Source: Pseudoips prasinana
Lineage: Eukaryota; Arthropoda; Insecta; Lepidoptera; Nolidae
Length of the DNA stretch: 64,000 bases
Assembly (NCBI GenBank): GCA_951640165.1
Contig: OX621234.1
Coordinates: forward strand, 5,771,001-5,835,000
Direction: 5' to 3'
The translations under genes were made by a program, and so were the position numbers. The notes under the pieces are model-generated. The model was not told where the DNA came from. It was given only the letters and a program-made list of their open reading frames with translations, and did not search any database. Position 1 is the stretch's first letter. Each line of letters opens with the position of its first letter. Below, one piece after another: positions 11,701 to 23,700 of the stretch.

Positions 11701-14700
11701 AAGAAACTTCGTTCCATCCGGGTGTCCCTTGACAACTCTCAAGTTTTTGTTTCTATAAATATAGTATCAGAAATATAAAGTACGAAACACTACAATGATT
11801 GTATTAAAAAGAAAAGTTTAATTACTTTTGATTATATTACTTTTATTTTACCGAACATTTCATGAACGCATACATAGTTCCGTCGGCACAACCACGTTTC
11901 TATAATTTCTCTAAAGCAATATCCTTTTTATTTATTTGAGATTGAAACCATTATCATTACATGAAAAATTGAATGAATTAGAGAATGGTGACGATTCGGT
12001 TCCAGAATTCATCACATTTGAACCACCAGATAAAGCGAATGCTGTTGTTACTGGTGAAGGTGGATGGGAAGAGGATGATGTACCATACAGTATTTATCAG
12101 GATGATATTACCATACAGTATTTATCAGGTTCTCTCTTACGTGCACTTCCACAGACTTATTATGGCACTTGGAGTTCTGAGTCAGATAGAGAAAATGATA
12201 CTCATTTGGCTAATTTACGGAAGCGATCTCGCACTGCACAGTCTATTCCATAGCCAAGAGCATCAACCATCAACCTCTCTACTGGCAGACACTGTAACTT
12301 GCGCCCTACGTCTGTGTAAAATACAACCCATACATGGAGAAATGGACACTAACCAAACGTGTTTCCTAGTTTCCAACCTTTGAAAGATTACATCGTTCAA
12401 ATTAGATAGTTCTAATAGTATATTGGAGTGCCAAGACGAGAAATGCATTGAGAAAAATCATCAGTAAATGAATCGCTATCTCGCGATAAATTTTCATATA
12501 CCATTTACACTGATGTGACAACACTTTGATTCAGGCCCAGCGTGATAAACGCCTCAATTTTCGCAGGTGTGTTACAAGGGTAATTTTAGAAACTTATTAA
12601 CGGGTGTGAAAAGCGTGGGCCTTACATGTACTAAAAAAACTAATATGAAGATTCAAGATATGATTAAAAGGGTCATCAAATCATAATATTTTATTACTAA
12701 AACTGTAATACGTTTAAAATTCTATATTACTCAATAAAAATGTTTTATTTATGGTTTCATTTAATATTAAAAGCATAACAGTAAAAAGACTCGACTCGGT
12801 TGTGACAACCGACCCATATATGGGACATGATTTTCCTGCTTTTCCGGAAGCTGAAGATTTTTTTTACTATTTTATTGAGATACTTGGGCTATATAATTCT
12901 TATAAATGTATAAAATTACAACCTCCTAAAAAGCGTTTTAGGTCTATCTGGGTTAAAGTCCAAGTCAAGCGTGCATAAAGAAGATTAACAATATAAGCCG
13001 TATTTTAACATAAATGGCCGACTTGAGATTATTTTTTAAACCTTAAATGTTGCTTCTAGGATCCAATCGCTTTCTACGAGAGCTTACTGCCAACTGTGGC
13101 AAAATACGGTTTGTGCAAAATAGTGGCGCCGGCAGGATTTAGGCCGAAGTGTACCCTAAACGACGAGGTCAGGTTCGACGTGAACAATCAATACATATCA
13201 CGGCTGTTCAACCGTTGGGGGCCGGCTTCGAGAGAACTGTGCGCAATGAAGGCCTGTTTAGAGAGAGAGAACGTGCGAATGAACCGCCCGCCAAAGGTAT
13301 GTCGTTATATATTTTATACCATGTCAGAAGTTACTTGTAAAACACCAACAGGCTCGCAGGAGTGGACACCTGACATCATTACCAACAAAATTTGTTCTAC
13401 GAGAGCGGACATCATTCAGTACATGAAAAGAAAATGATTTTACAAATGTTTGATGTAGTATCGTAACATTTGTAGGTCTAAGTTGTATATATGTAAGTGA
13501 AATCAATACTTATTTTTGTGTACAATTATAAAATAAAATCTAACTAATTATCAAAAGTTGTTGCATATGGTGTTAGCTATTTAGTCGTGCGAGATTGTTT
13601 GTTTTACAAGTAACCTTATACAGGGTGGCCGAGGAGTTGACGTTGAAATACAAAATTGAGGTACTTTATGTTGAGGAGTATCCGAATCACCCCTATTTTA
13701 CGATTTTGCTTCGTTTTCAAGATATAATTTTTTAAATTATTTTTTTCGTAAATTTATTTCTAAAATCGGTTTACGACTTTTTTCTCGTTCTGTTGAACAG
13801 TTCTAGTTCAAATTTTTCGTGATAACTTATTAGCATAGTTTAACACCCTAAAAAGTATGGTTTATCTAATCATTGCAGAACTGTCTTAGAATTTATTCGA
13901 AAGTTCAAAATAAGGGTTTTGAGCTCAGGACTCATACATTTTCAAAGTATTAATCAATTATCTAGATTTTGCGTTTGAACGTCAACTCTGCCGCCACCCT
14001 GTATACTGACATGCACTGTAGAATGTTAATCTCCTTAAACTTTCTTTTAAAATTGCACGCGGACCAGGTTTATGTCTCATACAACTTTTTTAGGGTTCCG
14101 TACCCTAAGGGTAAAACGGGACCCTATTACTAAGACTTTGCTGTCTGTCTGTCCGTCCGTCCGTCCGTCCGTCTGTCTGTCTGTCACCAGGCTTTGTCTC
14201 ATGAACCGTGATAGTTAGTCAGTTGAAATTTTCACAGATGAAGTATTTCTGTTGCCGCTATAACAACAAATACTAAAAAACAAAATAAAATAAATATTTA
14301 AGGGCGAGCCAAAAATTCACGTTTGTTGTATGGGAGCCATATAACAAACCTGGATTTTTGGTTCGCTTTTATAGATAATGGTACGGAACCCGTCGTGCGG
14401 GAGTCTGACTCGCACTTGGCCGGTTTTTTGTACTTGTTTTACTTGTTACCACTCTACAACGTGTAACAGAAAGAGTGAACGTAACTTAAGGGGCATATAC
14501 GGTCTCCTTAAGCCTACCTATACACAAAATATCATACCGAAATACCATCATTTTAATCTTGATCGTAAAATAATATACCATTCAATAAATCGATAAGTAT
14601 TTTTATCGATATAACGAACATCCGTACTAACACAGCACAGCTGATTCTGATTTACGCTAGAAATTGTTTGACATACCTCTGTGTTTCTATGCACGCCTGG

Positions 14701-17700
14701 TAGTTTGATTCCGATTGCACTCACTACACATATTTGGTTTTATTTTCGAATATTTTATTTTATTTATAGCACTGCTGAATAGCTATTGGATACTTTACAT
14801 CGTATAAGTACGTGATACACAAACACATTACGAGAATCTTTTTATAGTTTAACTTCTAGTTGAAGTTGTTTTCAGTACTGATGGAAGAATTTCATTATTT
14901 CACGTTCACTAAAATCTGCACCGACACCGAAAGCTTGACTCTAAGACTTGCCAACTAACACGAGTCTCTCTCATGTACAACATATTCATAGAATCGTAAA
15001 GCTTTCATGTTTTTTAGTTATAAAGAGGCTTGGCCTCCATCGCGACACTGTACCCTTCACGACATAGGTTCCTCGTAATTAAACAGCCTTAAATTCTGTG
15101 ACCTATGAATCCTCATCATCACAAAGTGCACGTCTGAGGCTATTCTTTCATAGATGAATGCACGAAATGTTCAAAATTATTACGATCACTAAACGACATA
15201 GTTAAGGATTTCGCGGAACACTTTACTCATTACTAAACGACATTTTAGACGATTTAGTAACTAAACACGACCTAAATAGACAACAGTTTACGAACAACTG
15301 ATGATTTGAATATTTTTATTAAATAAATGAAATTGCACAATATTTGATGAATTTGGCGGCTTTCATCGAACGCGGCCCCTTTGGCGGCGTCTTTGAGTCC
15401 ACTCAAAAGAGCCGCCTAGGTATCTACGACGCGCGCGGCTCGCTTGAATGAATATTAAATGATATTTAACCGTTTATTATTTACCTACATCAACTCTTTG
15501 ATTTTGTCACCATAATAATATTAGTGTAACTTTGGATATAATCAGGACGGAATTTGAAATGTCCCCTACTGTTCATATGAGCCTAGTACATTATTCATAT
15601 TTTTTTATTTGTATGTATTGTATGAATGATTAATACAGGGAACCTTTAAAATTTAGAGTGTATCACTCTAAATTTTAAAGGTAGAATTGAAAGTGCCCCT
15701 ACACTTTCTATTCCATCACTCTCATGATCCGATGGGACGACTAGCGATACGACCGGAAAGAGGTCAGGCACAGGAACGACGGCTTTACGTGCTCTCCGAG
15801 GCATGGGGGTGTAATATCGTCAACTCCCAGACTTCGGGCTGATACTGAGAAATTACGGAACTACTACTTACTTTTTGCGGAAAAATCCCATAATCACTTT
15901 TTGGCCCGACCCGGGAATTGAACCCAGGACTTCATTATTCCCATAATCACTTTTTGGCCCGACCCGGGATTTGAACCCAGGACTTCATTATCTGCAGTTG
16001 AACACGCTACCGCTAGACCACGAACACATTCAAATGGCGCGGCGCGCGGTGGCGGCATCTTTGACTGTGTCAAAGGCGCCGCCGCCGCCACGCGCGGGGT
16101 CCGCTTTGATGAATATTAAAAAATATTTAACCATTTATTATTTACCTACATCAATCCTTTGTATTCGCCGCCGTATTAGAGTTCCTTGCGACAAAATCAG
16201 GACGGAATTCGAAATGTCCCCTAATGTTCATATGAGCCTAGTACATTATCCATATTTTTTCGTAATTTATCAGTAGTCGTACCGCGTTTGTTTATCTGGT
16301 TAGTTTGTATAGTTTGTATTAAAAATTAAGTACCTATTCGTTTCCGGCCAGATTAAATTCACATACTAAAAGAAAAACTTAATATTCTTACTATTTATTT
16401 AACACACAAAAAAATATCTACAGTTACATAAGTCAATTAAATTATTTATTTCTCCTAAATCCAACATCTTGCGGAATATCAATTTTAATTAAATTCAGTG
16501 ATTTTTCCTAGTTATCAAATTTGTATGAATGATTAAAATGTTGTTACAGGGAACCTTTAAAAATTAGAGCAAAAATTCAGTTAAACATTTGATTGAATAC
16601 AAAATAAACACGTGTAATAAATTAATATGTGACTGTACAGAACCACACTTTTATTTACAGTCTAAGTAGTAGGTACCCAAAGAGTTTGTGAAAGGTTCAT
16701 TGAGTTTTGTTAGTGTTGTTCTTAAGTCGGTAATCTTACTTGTTGATTTAGGTTGTCGATAGAAAAATAAATTACTAGTTGAATAAAAAATGATTATTTC
16801 TGTTTGAAGTTTCGTCCATAGGTAGCCGTCCTGATACCTTATAACCCCCTTAAGTTACGTTCACACTTTCTGTTACACGTTGTATAAACCATCAGTATAT
16901 TTCAGATCGACGGCGTGGAAGTGAACTTGTCGCAGCTGTACCACATCGTCCAACGCCACGGTGGACTGCACAATGTCCTGAACAAGGACAAGTGGATGAA
17001 TGTGGCAGAGGAAATGCATTTCAATAAATTGCAATATGCCGTAAAGAAATTGGACTCAATCTATGTTACCTACATTTTGCCCTATGAAACGCTATCGCAT
17101 GGTAATTATTATAAATATTGTCAATTCCTGACATACATTTAATATTATTATATATTTGGAATACAAATAAAACGGCGGTTTAGGCTCAGAATGTCAACTT
17201 TGGAAGTTGACATTCTGAACCTCCCTTTCCCAAAAGGTCCCTTTCCCAAAATGTTGCTAACCTAACCTAAAAACCACCCCGGTGTTCCATCTCACACCTG
17301 CGCCGGGGGTCGCGGGAACATACGATACTTCCGCAACCCCCGGCTGGTGCTGGCCCATAACTGCGGGCCTCCTCGCATTAGGGGGGGGAGTGAGGTGTTG
17401 AACTCCCCCCGCAACGTCTAAGACGGGCGCGCGTGGAACACGTCGCGCCGCCACCTCGGGTCCAGATGTGTAGTGGGCGACGGACGCCGCCGAGTCCGTC
17501 GCCCCTGGACCCATTTAGGGGGGTTGGAAGAGGGCGTTGTCCGCCCTCCGCCGACGCCCGGTGCGTCTGCTGCGGGCTGGGTGAGAGGATGTGATCTCCC
17601 TCTCCCTTTCCGCAGCTTCCTTCCGCGAGACGACTGTCTCGCAGAAGGAAACCACCGCGTCCCAGGACTCCTCGCCGCCAACCATCGAATTCACGACGGC

Positions 17701-20700
17701 CGGCAGCGACAGGTCACTGCCTACTCCAGAAATGAGGGCACGACGCTGCTCCTCCCAAGTTGCTAACCTAACCTATATGTCAACTTCCTAAGTTGACATT
17801 CTGAGCCTAAACCAATAGGTTAGGTTAGGTTAGCAACATTTTGGGAAAGGGACATTATGGGATGTTGACATTTTGGTACCAGGAGACATTTTGGGAAGTT
17901 GACATTCTGAGCCTCAACGAAAACGCCGACCGGACATTACTGACGTTTATTCATATCCATAGAGTACATTTTTTATACGGAAATTCATGTCATCGATGTA
18001 CAGGCAAAGGTTCTATGTCATTCAGCCAAACACCCATTATTTTTTTAGATATTTGTAACGTTACATACGTTAACGTCCATAAAATTAATAGGTTCGTTAG
18101 ACAGATTCATGATTCAGAGTTACATTTTGATATTATGTAACAAGGCAAGAAGAAAAAAACATTTAATAAAAAATTGCACAGTCCACAAAAATATTTAACA
18201 ACAATAATAAGAAAAATAAAATAAAAACAAACACACTTGTTGTCCGTGTTGATGCTTTGCCTTTTGCCCGCGTTAAACTTTGTAAATTATAGCCTGTGTT
18301 ATTCGGATATATAAATATATATAACTATAGAGTTTCATCAAATCCGTTCGGTAGATTTTGCGTGAAATAGTAACAAACATCCATAACTACTCAAAAAAAT
18401 TCGCATTTATAATATATATATATTTATAATATATAGAGAAGTGCGGCCGACCGGGCGGCTGAGATGCGGGCAGCCCCCCCACTCCGGACACACTCCGTTC
18501 ATATCCACCGGTGCCAACCGTTCATATCGCCAAATCAACCCTACTTATTGTTCCAAATTTAATTCTTCATAGTTATCTTCAATATACAGTCCACACGAAG
18601 TTTTAACGATTTCTACCAAGCTAGAACCAACAATATTAGTAGGATACGGTGATGTCTCTGCTTAAAGAGAGTGTATGGGTGTCATGTACTTTTGTTTCTT
18701 TAACTGCAACTTTATTTTTCGTCAGTTCAATATCTATATTACTATTACTGAAGCGAATAAAGTTATATATATTTTTTTCAAAATCTTCAAATCACCAATA
18801 CCGTCCACAGGGGAACGGCAAGAAATAATGCGTAGGGTCGAGAAGTGTTGGCACAAAAAGAATCAGCGTTTACTCGACCGCGCAATGAACCCACTGCACC
18901 AGAGGAAGCGGATACTGGGAGAATCCGAGAGTTCAGAAGAGGAGCTCGAAGACCCAGGTGCGGCGGTAGCCTTAGCTGAGGCCGAGGACTGTGTCGTTAC
19001 CAGGTCCTGCAAAATGAATGGAAATAAATTCAAACGGGTAACTGCCATCATTTAAATTTAAATAGACAGTATTTTATAATACCAAATAGGCAAACAAGTA
19101 TGTATGGGTAGCTGATTTAATCAGATTGGCCGTACCCATCTGAATAAATCGGCTACACGACATCATTTCAAGGCAGAGGGCAATTCAGAGTCGTCCCAGG
19201 GTGCGTACCCCAAACATTTGGGACACGGCGCAAAAGGGGGGCACCGGAGCAGCATACCCGCACCCGGGGCTCCCCCTACCAGGTGTCAGAAGAAGTCAAC
19301 GGCAGTTTAGTCGATGCGAAACCCTCCCACAGACACTTTTTGCGGGTGGCATGCGTAGGCATTCCTCCTGCCTTAACAAAAACTGAACTTATCAGGTTAA
19401 CAACATTATACCTGATGTTATAAATAATGTTCCCTAGGTGGCGGCGAATGCGCTTAACATCCGCTTACGAGGGATGACACCTTCTACTGCGGAGATAGAG
19501 GAAGAATACTGGCGAATCGTTCAGCTTGGCACCGAGCACGTCTTTGTGAACACCGCATCTATTGACTCGGGCGTGGAGGGATATGGCTTTGAGACAACCC
19601 CAGGAGAACCATATTCACAACATCCCTGGAATTTAAAAGTAAGTAATCACTCAAATTTAACTCGCTCCTGTTACGCATTTAGGGATTTACGTGTTCTACT
19701 AACGCGGGGTACGTGCCAGTTTATATGGTACAATTCTTTACAATTGAATCCCATATCTTCCCGTGTATCTTCTAAAATCATATAAGTTAATATCTGTACC
19801 TTTATCATTTTGAGATCTAGTACCTGTGTGACTTTTAATGACGTCAGGATCCTGACGTCATCTAAATGATTCCGTCGTTCATTCGAAGCTCGTAATATTG
19901 TCTTTTGAGCCTAAAACTCAACAATGTATGTATAGATGATTAGTAAAAATACTGGAAACGTACTGCGCTCGATGGGCTCAGTGCTGGGCGTCACTTCGCC
20001 GACCCTGCATCTCGGCATGCTCTTCTCAACCAGCTGCTGGCACCGAGACCCACACGCAATGCCTTGGATGGAATATATGCACAGTGGACCGGCCAAAATT
20101 TGGTAAGTTAGTGATCAATCGCCAATAAGGTGTTGGAATAAGTGGACTGTATGTTATATATAAACTGGTATAATAATTAAAATATAATAAAAAAACAATT
20201 AAAAACAATGTTAAAGTAATTTAAAAATAAATGTGCGTCCCTTATATTGTCGCATAATCCATATCAGATCTACCCAGAAGACCAAGCGAGCAGTAAGTGT
20301 GCAGGTGTTTCCCAATTTTCTGATAATTGTTCCTGTCACCATACGTATATAACAGATCCTTCCGCAGATGTGTGTTTCAGGGTACGAAATTATCGTTCAA
20401 AAGTCTTTCAGTGCCCATCAGCGGCAATTCATTGCTTTTGTTTGCTCCACTTTGCAAACTGGCTAGTGGCCAAAAGCAGAAAAAATTCGACCTCTGGCCC
20501 ATGTGACAGGTACTAGGAATCCGAATGGTGCCTAACTAAAAAAAAAATTGTACAGTTTTGACACAGGCAAAAGCACATCGTCAGTATTGGCGAAGAGTGA
20601 CTTGCTTGTCTCCCTTCAGGAACACCTGCCTTTTGGTCTTTTGCGCAGGGGATTTCTGTCAGCCTTTTATTCCATCTCTATGCAAGACCGATGATACATT

Positions 20701-23700
20701 GGCTCTCGACACAACTTCCAATTCCACTGTAGACGGTGGTTAGAAACGACCGCCAACTCTCCCACGGTGTGACAGCACTTTAGTTGACTCAGAAATCCAT
20801 GCGAAATATTCTGTCCTTGATCCGCGGTAGACCGTGCACCAAGATGTTCCCCATACGAAGAGAAAGAGTACCCCTTTGTCATGATACACCTCGTGGCGGA
20901 GTTAGCTGTGAGCCTTATAGACTCATAATGTTGCCAATATAGCCACGAATGGTTTGATCCACTCCATGTTTGGCAAAGCAGTGCTTGATGCTACTGAATC
21001 TTGTTTTGTTAAAGGCTACTTCGATGTCGATGAAGGCGCCTACTGTCATCTACATGTCAAATACCAAATGCACAAGGATGCACAAAGGGTGAATAGACTA
21101 TTATCTCAGAAAGATAAAACCATCTTTCTGAGATAATAGTCCAAATGCTGGCACGCATTTTTGGGTAGGTATTTGAGGCAAGCTGAAAAGTTGTCCTATA
21201 GCTCTTCAGACACACCCCAACACGGAACTGCAGACCTGGCTGGCGGGTAGCGGGTAAACCAACCCCTAAATTTTTGAATTATTTTTATCCAAAAAATATA
21301 TTTGAGGCAAGCTGAAATTTTGTTATGTTGTAGTTTAATGTTTATACAATACATAAATAACATTCTGTCAAAATTTCAAGTTGCCTCAAATACATTATTT
21401 CGATTTTTTTGCAAAATATTTTTGCACACGCCTGGCAGTGCTAAAGACCCGACAGAATCGCCTGTCTTTTTATTTTTTGTATTGAATAAACATTAAACTA
21501 CAACATATCAAAATTTCAGCTTGACTCAAATACATTATTTAATTAAAAAAAAAAAAAACAAAAATTTAGAGGTTGGTTTAGACCCGCTACCCGCCTGCCG
21601 GATCTGCAGTTCCGTGTTGGGGTGTGTCTGAAGAGTTATAGGAAAATGAAAACTTTTCCTCAAATACCTACGAAAAATGCGTGCCAGCTCTCCTACTATA
21701 ATAGTTTATTCACCCTTTGTGCATCGTGTGTACATCTAATATTATTGCAGAAGCAACGTATGGTAAACAATAATTTTGTTCTATGGGTGATGAGGGAATT
21801 AAGACATGCTTCTTGCTTCTTTTTATTTGGTAGTCGAGATGCTGTTGATTTGGTTTTGACCTAATTGTCAATTATGTGATTATGTATTTTGGTTACTCAG
21901 GTATGGAATACCAGACAAGCAGAGCGACAACTTCAGAAAAGCGGTGGAGACGCTATGTCCGATGATATGCCAAAATAAATCAATGTGGCTATCATCGGAC
22001 ATAGCGATGATCCCACCGATGTTGCTCCGGGAACATAATGTCTCCCTGTATAGAGTGGAACAGCACCCCGGGGAATATATATTAGTGTTCCCAAAGGCTT
22101 ACTCGTGCTCCATTAGCACAGGTTACACGGAATCTGAGAGCGTATACTTCGCATCCAAAGCCTGGATTGCCGACGCGATGAATGTTTTTCAAGTTAGTAT
22201 CACATATAATCTAATCTATTTTTTATTCTTTATTAATAAGGGGTTTTTATCCACACGGATACGTCAACCCCATTGTACCTTATGCTCAATTAAACACAAC
22301 TGTACCTATTTAATAAACTATGAAAATAGAAAAGGGAAACACCGACTAGACTTCTGAATTAAACCACAGATTATGTGTATACTTTTATACATTTAGTCTT
22401 TTCTGATTTAGGGTATGCCAAAATATTTTGGATCAGACCAACATCCCACATATTTCAATTAAACTCCCTAGTCAGAGATTCCCTCCCTTATATGCTTGTT
22501 CTTAGCACATTTCAACAGCAAATGTTGCACATCTTGAAGCCGGTTGCATCTCTCACCATTAGGCGATGTAGCCTTTCGCATCAAGAAAGCAAATTTTGCC
22601 GATGGAAAGTGGCCAGAACGAAGCCTTAACGCTATCTTAATATAACTCCTAGATATATCATCAATCCATGGCCCACAAGTAATCTAATTTAAAGCATGGC
22701 TGTGGTATGCGCGAATAGTAGTTGAATAGTCTAATAGTTGAATAGTCTAAATAACATTTTTTTTGTTCCATTTCATATGACGTTTTATTAAATATATGTT
22801 TATCTATGGTTGATGGTGTTATACCCCTATGTCTTACAGAGCTCGTAAATCCATTAGTGGTTTGACCCCCTGTCGTGGGTTCATCCGTCTCAACGGATCA
22901 TGAGAGTGAAGGAAGAGTGCAGCTGTGTTCTCTACCTCCCTTGTGTGGTTTAATAGGATCCGTGGATGGGACCAGTATCAATCACGGCTAGTTGTAATGG
23001 CTGAATCTCCTCAGACGGGAATTTATTATGGCAATGATTAAGGTTCTGTACCGAAAGTGTAAAACGGGACTCTATTACTCAGACTCTGTTGTCTGTCTAT
23101 CCGTCCGTCTGTCACCAGGTGTTTTCACATGAACTGTGATAGTTAGACAGTTGAAATTTTCACAGATGACATATTTCTGTTGCGGATATAACAACAAATA
23201 CAAAAAACAGTATAAAATAAGTATTTAAGGGGGTTCCCATAGAACAAACGTGATTTATTGCTCGATCTTTTTGGATATTGGTGGATTACAACAACATGTG
23301 GACGTTTTAAATTTTCACAGAATATTTAATTACATATTAACTTAAAAATAAATAATTTATTAAAAAAATCTAATATTTAAGAGGAGCTCCCACACAACAA
23401 ACGTAATTTTTGTAGCTTTTATCGATAACTAGATGTGCGCTGCGGTTTTACCCGCGTTAAACTTTATAAATTATAGCCTATGTGTTAATTCAGGGTGTCA
23501 GCTAACTCCACACCAAATTTCATTAAAATCGCTCCAGCCGTTTAGACGTGAAAAAGTAAAAAACATACGCACTCACAAACTACGCCTCTATAATATTAGT
23601 GTAATACTGCGGCACCGTACGTGCGCGAATCCGACCCTCACTGGCCGTTTTCGAGAAATTGTTTTTACTCAATAATTTTATTAAAAATTAATGTATTTAT

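Noticed and set aside
13096..13437. Jarid2 exon e extended to a stop at 13437
   Set aside because: Good donor at 13296 and in-phase continuation in exon f; the extension is intron.
19000..19018. Alternative donor ag|gtcctg in exon g
   Set aside because: Weak donor; the later cgg|gtaact keeps phase and retains residues matching the JARID2 consensus.
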